NCBI GenBank assembly: GCA_023228125.1 | Contig: JALOBT010000018.1 | Span: 1-49,832 of the forward strand | DNA: 49,832 bases | Direction: 5' to 3' | From: Candidatus Cloacimonadota bacterium | GTDB taxonomy: Bacteria; Cloacimonadota; Cloacimonadia; Cloacimonadales; Cloacimonadaceae | Part shown: in pieces, positions 15,242 through 24,288 of the stretch | Numbering within the stretch: position 1 is the stretch's first letter | Layout of the letters: each line of letters opens with the position of its first letter | Program-made: the position numbers and the translations under genes | Notes under the pieces: generated by a model | The model's database searches: none | Told to the model about the DNA's origin: nothing | The model's input: the letters and a program-made list of their open reading frames with translations, nothing else

Positions 15242-18241
15242 TTATTCAGATTTTATCATCTTACGTATTTCGTTATAGTTACCGCTGCGCATTTTGTAAA
15301 AATAGAGGCCGGAAGGCAGGGGCTTGCCTTGGCTATTCAGTCCATCCCAGCCTTGAATATAGCTTCCAGCCTTTTGATGATTGAGTTTGAGACTCTTGAT
15401 CTTGCGGCCGCGGATATCGTAAATATCGATCTGAACCGTGGCGGCGTCCCTGATCCGATAGGGGATGATTACCTGAGAACTGAAGGGATTGGGGAAAGCG
15501 GGGAACAATAGCGTGGGAAGCTGCAGCTCGGGGCTTTCCTCTCCTCCCTCAAAGGGGATGTTGAGGCTGCGGTAGCCATAGATTTCGCTGCTGCCAGAGT
15601 AAAACATCGCTTCCAGCCAGTAATAATAGCTGGCACCGGCCGTAGTTTCGGCATCGGCAAAGCTATACTCAGCTCCCTGCGAGGCCTCTTCAGCCGGGGA
15701 TATCAGTGTGGCATTGAGCCGCAGCGCAGTGGCCAATTCAGCCTCTTCGGCACGATAGATATTCCAGCCCAGCAGATCAGTTTCGGAGGCTGTAGCCCAC
15801 TGCAAGATAGCGCAGTTCTGCCAGTTCACCTGAAATGAACTGAGTGTAACAGGCAGAGTTACTTCATCATCCTCAAAGAAACCAATCAGACTAATCATAA
15901 AATCCTGGCGGGTGGAGCCAAGAGGCGTATCACTGAGCTCCGCCATCGCGTAGCTAAAGACAAGGCTGCGTTGGCCATAAGCTCCCTCAGAGGCGATGCC
16001 TACCACACCGTAATCATCCTCCACAAAGGCTGCTATGGCTGCAATGGGAACTGGCTCATAGAGATCAATAAAGTCATTATTAGTTTGATCGCTGGAGGTA
16101 TAAAGCAGGTTGCGGGTGGGGCCGTTTTGTCCGGCCAGATGGTTTATGATATTGGTGCTACCATCAGATGCAGAGGCAATGCCCAAAAGCGGCCAAATGA
16201 TTTCGTGCCCGTCATGTATGCCATCGATCAAGGGGAAATAAGCGGTGAGATCATAGCCCACGGCATCGGCTCCTTCGATATAGATTCGACCGCCGGCTTC
16301 CAGGTAGTTTTTGATCGCGTAAAACATGGTGGGGCTGTTCAATCTGCCTACATTGGTATCCAGGGCACCAAATGATAAATATACTGCATCAAAACTGAGG
16401 AAGGAAGCGGGAAAATCAGAACCATGCACCACTTGTTTGCCCATGCCTGAGAGGGTATTCTTGATGAAGGTTCCGCTTTGATTGCGGGCCCCGGCTTTGG
16501 CTTCCCACACGAAGCTGCCTCCATTGTGAATCAAGATTTTGAAATTGGCTGTATTGCCGCTAAGTATGGGCATAGCCGAACTGATCGTGAGCATGAAACT
16601 GATATATTGCGAGGGCGTTCCAGGCATTACAGAGATGCTGAAGACCTCGTCTAAAAACAGCCAGTCATCAGCCGGCAGCACAGTATTTATCGTGCTTTGA
16701 TTGATGATCACACTGGGGCTGGTGCTGCTCAGCACGATCTGCGCATTCGCAGAGAAATCGCTGTAATTCCTGAGTGTGAGATTGAGCAGGAAGCTTTCGC
16801 CCGGCTCTACTGCGTCATTGGCATTGGCATCGGAAGGGGGGCGCACTTCAAAGAGTGCCAGATGCAGCTTTTCATACTGCACAGGCTCTATTTCCGTGAG
16901 TGCTCTAAAGGCATTGATCTTGCCTTCTCCCAGGAGGTTCTCGCGGGTCGGATTGAGCGCATTGATATCATCACAAGTGGCTTTGAATTGCTTGATTACC
17001 TGGGCATTAGTCCAGCTTGGATTTTGCGAACGTATGAGTGCAAGCATAGCCGCTCCGATGGGCGAAGCATAGGAAGTGGCACCTGTGCTGATGCTGTAGC
17101 CTGCGCTACCTGCAGTGGAATAAACGCTTTCATTGGGAGCACCCGCATCCACGTAGCCACCGTAATTTGAGCCAGACCATTTGCTCCCGTCATTCATCAG
17201 AGAGGCGATCGCGACCACTCCGGGATAGGCCGCCGGATAAAGGGGAATGGCATTACCGCTGTTTCCTGCAGCCGCTACCACGATGATTCCCAGGGATTGG
17301 GCATAAGCAATAGCATCACGTGCAGCAGCAGAGAAGCCCGTGCTGCCCCAAGAGCAATTAACGATGTGTGCACCATTTTCCGCAGCATAGATGATGCCTT
17401 CGTAACCTCGATAGATAGAGGAGGTCTGCCCCGGATAGGAGCAGGAGATGGGCATCAAGATGGGATTCCAGCTCAGGGCTGCTGCTCCGATGGCGTTATT
17501 GGTGCGAGCTCCGGCCAATCCTGCTACGCGGGTGCCATGCCCACCGGGATCGGTGGGATCGTTGTTTTCGTCGCCCGTGCTGTTGGCAATGAGGTTCCAG
17601 CCGATGAGATCATCAATTTTGCCATTGCCATCGTCATCAAGACCATTGAGATCACCTGTATCCATCACCCAGGCACTGCCATTATGATACATGGTATAGC
17701 CATTGCCATTGGCATCTTCTCCGATATTGTTCCAGATGTTTTCCGCCAAATCAGGATGCTTCCAGGGCACTCCGGTATCCACAATGGCGATGATCACAGG
17801 CTCGGTGCCATCTTCGCACTTGTGAATATCCCAGGCCGCTTCCGCTTGCATAGAGGCAAAGTTCAGAGTGTCAATATAATAGGTATCATCCGGTGCATCA
17901 AGCACTTCATCGATGTAGATAGGCTCCGCATATTCGATCTGGGGATGGCCGGAGAGCGCATTGCACACACCCAGGGCGTCATATTTGGGATCGATCTGGA
18001 TTTCCAGGATGCGCTGCAAGGCAAAGGGGGATTTTCGAAAGCTCTCAAAGCGTTGGCTTACTTGTGTCATACCGAAGCTGCGCAGCTTGGCATCGAGCTC
18101 GGCAATTCCGGTGCTATTTGCAGATCGGGAACTATCTGTTTTGAGCTTCAGTGTGATTCTGCCACTTTCATAATTCGCGGTTTCAGCGGATATAAAAGAG
18201 ACGGCAATAAGGATAAGTAAAGTCATCAAAGATCTGCGCAT
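15242..18241 (-). CDS. Secreted subtilisin-like serine protease with C-terminal sorting domain
   Basis: The 999-residue protein has an N-terminal signal peptide (MRRSLMTLLILIAVSFISA), a propeptide-like region to about residue 110, and a subtilase domain with the full triad: Asp155 (IAIVDTG), His235 (GGHGTRVAG), oxyanion Asn327 (AAAGNSG) and Ser390 (ATSYASP). A Ca-binding-like insertion rich in Asp/Asn/Gly lies at 175-215. After beta-rich domains, the last 80 residues (from PAFPNPFSS) form a FlgD/Por-type sorting domain ending ...GLYFYKMRSG..., as in proteins secreted by Type IX-like systems. It is probably exported to the cell surface to degrade proteins. AAAGGAGT precedes the ATG. It lies 51 nt downstream of the HIT gene on the same strand. 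Confidence 0.92.
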   Translation of the reverse strand: MRRSLMTLLILIAVSFISAETANYESGRITLKLKTDSSRSANSTGIAELDAKLRSFGMTQVSQRFESFRKSPFALQRILEIQIDPKYDALGVCNALSGHPQIEYAEPIYIDEVLDAPDDTYYIDTLNFASMQAEAAWDIHKCEDGTEPVIIAIVDTGVPWKHPDLAENIWNNIGEDANGNGYTMYHNGSAWVMDTGDLNGLDDDGNGKIDDLIGWNLIANSTGDENNDPTDPGGHGTRVAGLAGARTNNAIGAAALSWNPILMPISCSYPGQTSSIYRGYEGIIYAAENGAHIVNCSWGSTGFSAAARDAIAYAQSLGIIVVAAAGNSGNAIPLYPAAYPGVVAIASLMNDGSKWSGSNYGGYVDAGAPNESVYSTAGSAGYSISTGATSYASPIGAAMLALIRSQNPSWTNAQVIKQFKATCDDINALNPTRENLLGEGKINAFRALTEIEPVQYEKLHLALFEVRPPSDANANDAVEPGESFLLNLTLRNYSDFSANAQIVLSSTSPSVIINQSTINTVLPADDWLFLDEVFSISVMPGTPSQYISFMLTISSAMPILSGNTANFKILIHNGGSFVWEAKAGARNQSGTFIKNTLSGMGKQVVHGSDFPASFLSFDAVYLSFGALDTNVGRLNSPTMFYAIKNYLEAGGRIYIEGADAVGYDLTAYFPLIDGIHDGHEIIWPLLGIASASDGSTNIINHLAGQNGPTRNLLYTSSDQTNNDFIDLYEPVPIAAIAAFVEDDYGVVGIASEGAYGQRSLVFSYAMAELSDTPLGSTRQDFMISLIGFFEDDEVTLPVTLSSFQVNWQNCAILQWATASETDLLGWNIYRAEEAELATALRLNATLISPAEEASQGAEYSFADAETTAGASYYYWLEAMFYSGSSEIYGYRSLNIPFEGGEESPELQLPTLLFPAFPNPFSSQVIIPYRIRDAATVQIDIYDIRGRKIKSLKLNHQKAGSYIQGWDGLNSQGKPLPSGLYFYKMRSGNYNEIRKMIKSE

Positions 18242-18292
18242 AAGGAACTCCTTTCTTAGGTTTTTTGGCAGCAGCGGCGTCTTGCGTTACGC

Positions 18293-18598
18293 TTAGCCAT
18301 ATCTGGGGATCAGGTGCAAATGGAAGTGAAAAACACTCTGGCCTGCACTGGCCCCGTGGTTGATGAGCAAGTTGTAACCCGTGGGCTGATACTTTTCATC
18401 CAACCAGACTTTGGCCTTAAGGCAGATATCGCGCAGTGCTGCCGCTTCTTCCACACTAAGATCAAAGAAGGTCTGAACATGCCGATTCGAGACCACCAAG
18501 CAATGTCCGGGGCTATCCGGATGCTTGTCTTTGATCACGAAGAACTGTTCATTATTCATCAGCTTCACGCTGTCTGGCAAATTACAAAATACACACAT
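18293..18598 (-). CDS. HIT-family nucleotide hydrolase/transferase
   Basis: The 101-residue protein has the histidine triad near its end (HFHLHLIPR) and an N-terminal CVFC pair typical of bacterial HIT proteins. HIT proteins cleave or transfer nucleotides from nucleoside phosphoramidates or dinucleotides; the substrate cannot be told here. I chose the ATG at 18598 (MCVFC) because AGG lies 9 nt upstream; an ATG at 18604 is in frame but only 3 nt from it. The subtilase gene follows after 51 nt. Confidence 0.88.
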   Translation of the reverse strand: MCVFCNLPDSVKLMNNEQFFVIKDKHPDSPGHCLVVSNRHVQTFFDLSVEEAAALRDICLKAKVWLDEKYQPTGYNLLINHGASAGQSVFHFHLHLIPRYG

Positions 18599-18911
18599 AA
18601 TCATAAACCTGCTAATATAATAAGGCTTCCGCAGATTTTGGCAAGCGCTAATCCTGCACCCTCATTCATCCTTCCCCTTTCCATTGAACTTGTCATTAAC
18701 GGACTTTCAACTCGAGTTGACTCAGGGTTTCGAGTCATCTCGAATCGAAGATCCAATAAAAGCAAGTCGATGACTCCAGCATGCCTTGTCCCTCGCCTGA
18801 GGCTATCGTTATTGTGAAAGCCCCAGTTTTTTTGATTGACACGGAAGTGCTTGGATATTTTATTGAAATAGTCAGTAACATATATACAAATGCCAATAAG
18901 GAAACAATACT
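18599..18911. other. Intergenic region between HIT and methyltransferase genes
   Basis: No gene is visible. The middle holds a partly self-complementary stretch (GACTCAGGGTTTCGAGTC around 18719-18736) and several further CGAGTC/CGA phrases. The 3' part carries the promoter candidate listed next. Confidence 0.5.
18836..18864 (+). promoter_or_regulatory. Candidate promoter of the restriction-modification genes
   Basis: TTGACA at 18836-18841, in a TTTTTTTGATTGACA context, is followed after 17 nt by TTTATT at 18859-18864; TATTTT at 18856 is an alternative with a short spacer. The methyltransferase start is 48 nt downstream. Confidence 0.45.
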
Positions 18912-20504
18912 ATGGAAGTAGCAGATTTAATCAGCGTAAAAGATGCAAGCCAGTGGGCAAGTACTCACTTAGGGAAAACAGTCTCACCCTCAAACATAAG
19001 CTATCTGGTACAATATGGACGGATTCGCAAATTTGCGGAGAATGGGGCGGTATTGGTTTCCAAAAGTGAATTACACGATTACTATCGCTCTAATATGATA
19101 GATAGAAAGAAAAGTTGGAAAGAGCAGCTTGGGGACGACTTGAACTGGGCCTTGTCATTTGAGCAGTACAAAGAAGCTGAGACCACGAAACATGTACACA
19201 GATTACATCCTTACAAGGGCAAATTCATACCTCAGTTGGTGGAGTATTTCCTTGATTCTCATACGGATAAGTTCAAATCTGAATCCTTCTTTGCTGCGGG
19301 TGATATAGTATTGGATCCATTTGCTGGCAGTGGAACTACCTTGGTGCAGGCGAACGAATTAGGACTACATGCTATCGGTATTGATGTCTCAGCTTTCAAT
19401 GTGATGATGTCTGGATCTAAAGTAGGCAAATATGATTTTTCAGATATTCAAAAAGAAGTGGATAAAATCACTAAAGCGTTAAATCACCTCCTTCAGCAAA
19501 CGAAATCTGGGGAATTTGAAGAGAAATTGCTGGGAGAACTGAATAAGTTCAACAGCAAGTACTTTCCTTCACCGGATTATAAATATAAACTGCGCAACAA
19601 GAGCATTGACGAAAAGACATACGCTCCCGACAAGGAGAAAATGTTCCTGCCAATATACCAATCCTTGGTGGATGCATATAAGATTGAATTGCTTCAGGAT
19701 GACCCACAATCCTTCCTTGACAAATGGTTCATAAAGCACATACGCGACGAGATTGAATTAGCTTTTGCTGAGATTAAGAAAGTATCAAACCTCAGCACAA
19801 AGAAAATCCTGGCGATAATACTTAGTAGAACGATCCGGAGTTGTAGAGCCACCACCCATGCCGATTTGGCTACTCTGAATGAGCCTGTATCCAGCACATA
19901 TTACTGCGCCAAGCATGGTAAGATCTGCAAACCTTTGTTTTCCATTGTGAAATGGTGGAATTCATATACCAGGGATACTATCAAGCGTTTGCGACAGTTT
20001 GACCGCTTGCGTACTAACACTGTGCAAGTTTGCATCACTGGTGATAGCAGAAACGTAGATATCCTGTCTCATATCACAAGCATCAATGCTGAATTTGCAG
20101 ACTTGGTTCAGACTCAAAAGATTAAGGGCATCTTTACGTCACCCCCTTATGTAGGGCTTATTGATTATCATGAGCAGCATGCCTATGCCTATGATTTGTT
20201 CGGATTTGACAGAAATGATGATTTGGAGATCGGCCCGCTATTCAAGGGTCAAGGTAAAGAAGCTCAGCGCGACTATGTAAAAGGTGTATCCCAGGTTTTG
20301 ATCAATTGTAAAAAGTATCTGGCCAGGGATTTTGATGTATTCATCGTATCCAACGACAAATACAATCTTTATCCAAGCATTGCTGAATTGGCTGGCATGA
20401 AAATAGTCAATAGCTATAAGAGGCCTGTACTGAATCGCACAGAGAAAGATAAGAACGCATATTCTGAAATCATCTTTCATTTTAAAAATGCAGAATTAAA
20501 GTAG
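18912..20504 (+). CDS. DNA methyltransferase of a Type II restriction-modification system
   Basis: The 530-residue protein has an N-terminal helix-turn-helix-like segment (residues 1-65). The AdoMet-binding motif LDPFAGSGTT follows at 134-143, with GIDVS for the ribose acidic residue. The catalytic motif TSPPY lies near 409-413. TSPPY marks an amino-methyltransferase (N4-cytosine or N6-adenine). The order, AdoMet motif before catalytic motif with about 265 residues between, leaves room for a target-recognition domain. AAGGAAA lies 8 nt before the ATG. The endonuclease gene begins 6 nt after the stop, so they form one unit. Composition is somewhat richer in AT than flanking chromosome genes, in line with horizontal acquisition. 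The methylated base and site are not readable. Confidence 0.88.
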   Translation: MEVADLISVKDASQWASTHLGKTVSPSNISYLVQYGRIRKFAENGAVLVSKSELHDYYRSNMIDRKKSWKEQLGDDLNWALSFEQYKEAETTKHVHRLHPYKGKFIPQLVEYFLDSHTDKFKSESFFAAGDIVLDPFAGSGTTLVQANELGLHAIGIDVSAFNVMMSGSKVGKYDFSDIQKEVDKITKALNHLLQQTKSGEFEEKLLGELNKFNSKYFPSPDYKYKLRNKSIDEKTYAPDKEKMFLPIYQSLVDAYKIELLQDDPQSFLDKWFIKHIRDEIELAFAEIKKVSNLSTKKILAIILSRTIRSCRATTHADLATLNEPVSSTYYCAKHGKICKPLFSIVKWWNSYTRDTIKRLRQFDRLRTNTVQVCITGDSRNVDILSHITSINAEFADLVQTQKIKGIFTSPPYVGLIDYHEQHAYAYDLFGFDRNDDLEIGPLFKGQGKEAQRDYVKGVSQVLINCKKYLARDFDVFIVSNDKYNLYPSIAELAGMKIVNSYKRPVLNRTEKDKNAYSEIIFHFKNAELK

Positions 20505-20510
20505 GACATT

Positions 20511-21302
20511 ATGAGCAACGATGAAGAGACCTTGAAGGCCGTCAAAGAAGTTCTGATAAGAAGTCTCAGGAATAAATTAAGCAATTACAATCCTGAGTCT
20601 AAAGCTATGCCATTTCATACAAGATTATTAGGTAATGATAGACTTGCATTATACTCCTTTATTCATTCTCTGAATACAAATTTTGGGAGCTCTATGTTTG
20701 AGCCAGTCGCCGTGATATTAGGAAAAAAGCAGTTTAAAAGTTCTGAATCTCAAAAAATCGCCGGAACTGAAATTTCTTCAGAAGCCCATCGGGTGATTCA
20801 AAAAATAATGGATGACCTTAGCACAGCATCCGTTGATCCAGATAAGCGAAAAGAGATTGAAGAAATCCGCGCTGTATGCCAGGAAGGCTCCATGCATAAA
20901 GTTAAGCTCACAAAAATAGACCTAAAGCTGGTTTCTCACACAGATGAAGTGTTTCTTATAGACATCAAGACAGCAAAACCCAACGCTGGCGCATTCAAAG
21001 AATTCAAAAGAACGATGCTGGAATGGGCCGCAGCTACTTTGGCTGTAAACCCAGATTGTAATGTGCATACTTTGATCGCGATTCCATACAATCCCTATGC
21101 CCCAAAGCCTTATAATAGATGGACAATGCGAGGTATGTTGGATTTGGGGCAGGAATTGAAAGTGGCAGAAGAGTTTTGGGATTTCTTGGGAGGTGTTGGC
21201 TCTTATGAGGGTTTGTTATCTATCTTTGAAGAAGTGGGCATTGAATTGCGCTCTGAAATAGATGAGCATTTTGCCAGGTTTAAGAGCAGCGGGAACGGCT
21301 AA
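20511..21302 (+). CDS. TdeIII-like Type II restriction endonuclease
   Basis: The 263-residue protein resembles the TdeIII/MjaII group of Type II endonucleases (family recalled as recognising GGNCC). Features are a nuclease core with Asp-Leu-Lys and FLIDIKTAKPN (D-x-K) at about 142-160, then IAIPYNPYAPKPYNRWT, and a C-terminal EFWDFLGG segment. It would cleave DNA unprotected by the methyltransferase encoded 6 nt upstream. The family call rests on the PYNPY...RWT and EFWDFLGG segments; the specificity is inferred and could differ. Length fits the family. Confidence 0.75.
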   Translation: MSNDEETLKAVKEVLIRSLRNKLSNYNPESKAMPFHTRLLGNDRLALYSFIHSLNTNFGSSMFEPVAVILGKKQFKSSESQKIAGTEISSEAHRVIQKIMDDLSTASVDPDKRKEIEEIRAVCQEGSMHKVKLTKIDLKLVSHTDEVFLIDIKTAKPNAGAFKEFKRTMLEWAAATLAVNPDCNVHTLIAIPYNPYAPKPYNRWTMRGMLDLGQELKVAEEFWDFLGGVGSYEGLLSIFEEVGIELRSEIDEHFARFKSSGNG

Positions 21303-21349
21303 TGGTAAACCGAACTCAAGAGGCATATAGAATATAAAGGAGCTACAAA

Positions 21350-23374
21350 ATGAAGTATCCGATCGCCCCCAAAGGCACAGTCACAGACGACTATTTCGGC
21401 ACCCCAGTCCCGGATCCCTACCGTTGGCTGGAGGATGACCACAGCCCCGAAACCCAGGCTTGGGTGAAAAAGCAGCAAGCACTAACGGAAACAATCCTGA
21501 ACCAATACCCTGCTCGCAAGGCCATGCTGGCCCGCCTCAAAGAATTGAATGATTATCCCAAACAAAGCTGCCCCATCAAGCGTGGTGATTGGTATTATTA
21601 CGCCAAAAACGACGGGCTTCAGAACCAGTGGGTGAGCTACCGTAAACGCAGCCCCGAGGCTGAGGAAGAGCTGTTTTTTGATCCCAATACCCTATCCCCG
21701 GATGGCACCACCGTCGCTTATCAAGTGGGGATATCCAAAGATTTCAAGTACTTCTGCTATCAGGTTAGCCAGGCTGGAGCTGATGCGGGGGAATTTTGGG
21801 TAATGGATACCCAGAGCAAGACCTTCCTGGAGGATAAGCTGCTCAATATGCGTCACTCCGGGGCCAGTTGGTACAAAGACGGTTATTTCTATAGCCGTTA
21901 TGATGACGAGCAGGATTATCAGCAGCAGGACCAAAATCAAAGGGTCTATTATCACAAGCTGGGCGACAAGCAAGAGCAGGATAAACTGATTTACGAAGAC
22001 CCTGCCAATCCTTTACGCTTCTACGGTGCCTATGTTTCGGATGACCAGAGCACACTGTTTATTATCATCTCGCAAGGAACCAGCGGGGACAAAATAATCT
22101 ACCGCCCTATCGACGATGCCCAGGCTCCTTTCCAGGTCTTGTTTGAAGGCTTTGACTTCGATGCCTATCCCCTGGATGCCTACGAAGAGGGCTACGTGTA
22201 CCTCTTCACGAATAAAAACGCCAAAAACTTCCGCCTGGTCAAGGTTGATCTGGCAGACCCCGCAGAGGCTAATTGGGTGGAGATCATCCCAGAGCGGGAC
22301 TATCTGCTGGAAAATGTGACTGTAATCGGTGGCAAGCTGATCGCTGTTTTCGTACGTGATGTGCAAAGCCGGATCGAAGTGCTTGATACAGAAGGCAAGT
22401 TCTTGTATCCCATCGAAATGCCTTATCAGGGTACGGCCGCTTTTAGGTGTGGCAGAAAGGAAGATACGGAAGGATATTTCTATTTTTCATCCTACATCCG
22501 CCCCGACGAAAGCTATCACTATGATCTGGAAAAGAACCAGCTTAGCTTTTATCACCGCGATCCCATCAAGGCAGAAGTGGAGAATCTGGTCTCTGAACAG
22601 GTGTTTTTCACGTCCAAGGATGGCAGCCAGGTACCCATGACGCTTACCTATCAAAAGGGGATGCAAAAAACTGGCAATAACCCCGTGTTTATGTATGGTT
22701 ACGGTGGATTCGGTTACGCTTTGACACCCAGTTTCTCCAGCATCTGGATTGCGCTTTTAGAAAAAGGTTTCATCTATGTGGTGGTAAACCTGCGTGGTGG
22801 CTTGGAATATGGCGAAAGCTGGCACGAACAAGGGATGCTGCATAATAAACAGAACGTCTTTGACGACTTTATCGCCTCTGCCGAACACCTGATCGCAGAG
22901 GGCTACACCTGCCCGGATAAAATTGCCATTCATGGTGGCTCAAATGGAGGTTTATTGGTGGGAGCCTGCCTTACACAACGGCCTGATCTCTTCAAAGTGG
23001 CGATCCCGTATGTGGGTGTCTTTGATATGCTCCGCTACCACAAATTTACCTGCGGTTGGGGCTGGATACCGGAATACGGCAATCCCGAAGAAGAACAGCA
23101 TTTTCACAATCTACTGGCCTACTCTCCGCTGCACAATGTGAAAGCCGGAGTGAAATATCCCGCCACGATGGTTTCCACGGCAGATCATGACGACCGGGTA
23201 ATTCCCGGACACTCCTTCAAGTTTGCCGCGACCTTGCAAGAACATGCAGAGCAAGAGCTTCCCCTCTTGCTATACACCCAGTTTGAAGCTTCGCACGGAA
23301 CGAGCAATATGAGCAAAGCCATGGAATTGTGGGCGGATATTTTCAGCTTTACCTGCTTGTATCTGGGAGTGTGA
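21350..23374 (+). CDS. Prolyl oligopeptidase (S9A family)
   Basis: The 674-residue enzyme cleaves short peptides after proline. It starts with the family hallmark DPYRWLEDD (residues 22-30), continues through a beta-propeller region (about 60-400), and ends with an alpha/beta-hydrolase domain. The nucleophile lies in GGSNGG, the catalytic Asp in TADHDDRVIPGHSFK and His in EASHGTS. There is no signal peptide, so it should be cytoplasmic. A strong AAAGGAG precedes the ATG. The gene stands alone between the restriction-modification pair and a terminator, and has normal chromosomal composition. It fits a peptide- and amino-acid-fermenting lifestyle (inference). Confidence 0.95.
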   Translation: MKYPIAPKGTVTDDYFGTPVPDPYRWLEDDHSPETQAWVKKQQALTETILNQYPARKAMLARLKELNDYPKQSCPIKRGDWYYYAKNDGLQNQWVSYRKRSPEAEEELFFDPNTLSPDGTTVAYQVGISKDFKYFCYQVSQAGADAGEFWVMDTQSKTFLEDKLLNMRHSGASWYKDGYFYSRYDDEQDYQQQDQNQRVYYHKLGDKQEQDKLIYEDPANPLRFYGAYVSDDQSTLFIIISQGTSGDKIIYRPIDDAQAPFQVLFEGFDFDAYPLDAYEEGYVYLFTNKNAKNFRLVKVDLADPAEANWVEIIPERDYLLENVTVIGGKLIAVFVRDVQSRIEVLDTEGKFLYPIEMPYQGTAAFRCGRKEDTEGYFYFSSYIRPDESYHYDLEKNQLSFYHRDPIKAEVENLVSEQVFFTSKDGSQVPMTLTYQKGMQKTGNNPVFMYGYGGFGYALTPSFSSIWIALLEKGFIYVVVNLRGGLEYGESWHEQGMLHNKQNVFDDFIASAEHLIAEGYTCPDKIAIHGGSNGGLLVGACLTQRPDLFKVAIPYVGVFDMLRYHKFTCGWGWIPEYGNPEEEQHFHNLLAYSPLHNVKAGVKYPATMVSTADHDDRVIPGHSFKFAATLQEHAEQELPLLLYTQFEASHGTSNMSKAMELWADIFSFTCLYLGV

Positions 23375-23407
23375 ATTAGGACACCTTAAACCCCTGATAT
23401 AAACCAT

Positions 23408-23440
23408 GATCCGGCACAAACCTGAGGTCTGTGCCGGATC
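23408..23440. terminator. Hairpin between convergent genes
   Basis: GATCCGGCACA (23408-23418) pairs perfectly with TGTGCCGGATC (23430-23440): an 11-bp stem with an 11-nt loop. It lies between the oligopeptidase stop and the stop of the ABC permease on the other strand. T-tracts are weak on both sides, so termination strength is uncertain. Confidence 0.6.
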
Positions 23441-23460
23441 GCTATTATAGGGCTATCTGA

Positions 23461-24288
23461 TCAGCTCAGCTCCCTTCTTTTATAGAGGAAATATCCAGCG
23501 ATATACATCAGGACACTCACGCCCAGGCGGATGAGGTTTTGCTGGCTGAAAACACTTTCCAGGATAAAGCTGAACTCGGCACCCTGAATACTGAGTATCG
23601 AAAAGGGCAGGATAAGGGCAGCTTGATAGTAAGCCATCGGGCTAAAGAGATCAACAGCTCCCCAATGCGATAGCCAGAGCCTCAGCAGGTCTATTATTAA
23701 CAAGCTGAGGATTAGCTTCAAGGCAGCTTGTTTGCGGAAAGTACAGGAAAACAGCCACATTACCGAGGAAAACGTCATCATGGAGATGAAGATCAAAAGG
23801 GATGGACTCAGCACTGCCGCAAGACCAAGTCCCCAAGTGTTGTAGCCGATAAAAGCCGCCACCGTGGACAGTATCAAAGAAGACGCGATCGCCAAAACCA
23901 GGAATTGCACCAGCATCAGCGGCACAGAAAACACGTATTTGGCAGCCAGAATCTTGATCAGGCTTACCGGCTGGGAATGATGCATGATCTCGCATTTCTT
24001 GATGTAGTCTTGATTTAGCAGATGCTCAGTAAGCTGAACCGAGACGAACACGCAAAATCCTCCCGCGATCACCGAGACCAGATAATGCAGATTTCGCAGT
24101 ACCACTATGAGACTTATTTCTCCTGCAGCTCCGGCATTGATCTCAGGGAGAATGCCATAGCGGATTCTGGCATAGATGGAAATCAGGCTCAAAAGCAAGA
24201 AGGATACTCCCAGCACCAGGCTGGGGACCAGGAAGACGAACTTGTGCGTATGCCATTCTTTGATGAGTAGTGCCTTAAACTGTTTCAT
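23461..24288 (-). CDS. ABC-2-type transporter permease
   Basis: The 275-residue integral membrane protein starts MKQFKALLIKEW, the usual cytoplasmic lead of ABC-2 permeases. About six hydrophobic segments follow, the first at residues 20-40. The ATG at 24288 is chosen over a longer frame because GGGAGGAAG sits just upstream and the longer version only translates the end of the ATPase gene out of frame. It overlaps the ATPase gene by 14 nt. With that ATPase it should form an exporter; the substrate is unknown. Confidence 0.8.
   Translation of the reverse strand: MKQFKALLIKEWHTHKFVFLVPSLVLGVSFLLLSLISIYARIRYGILPEINAGAAGEISLIVVLRNLHYLVSVIAGGFCVFVSVQLTEHLLNQDYIKKCEIMHHSQPVSLIKILAAKYVFSVPLMLVQFLVLAIASSLILSTVAAFIGYNTWGLGLAAVLSPSLLIFISMMTFSSVMWLFSCTFRKQAALKLILSLLIIDLLRLWLSHWGAVDLFSPMAYYQAALILPFSILSIQGAEFSFILESVFSQQNLIRLGVSVLMYIAGYFLYKRRELS

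Noticed and set aside
17297..18220. 307-residue plus-strand reading frame
   Set aside because: It is the antisense of the subtilase N-terminal half, whose catalytic triad is intact.
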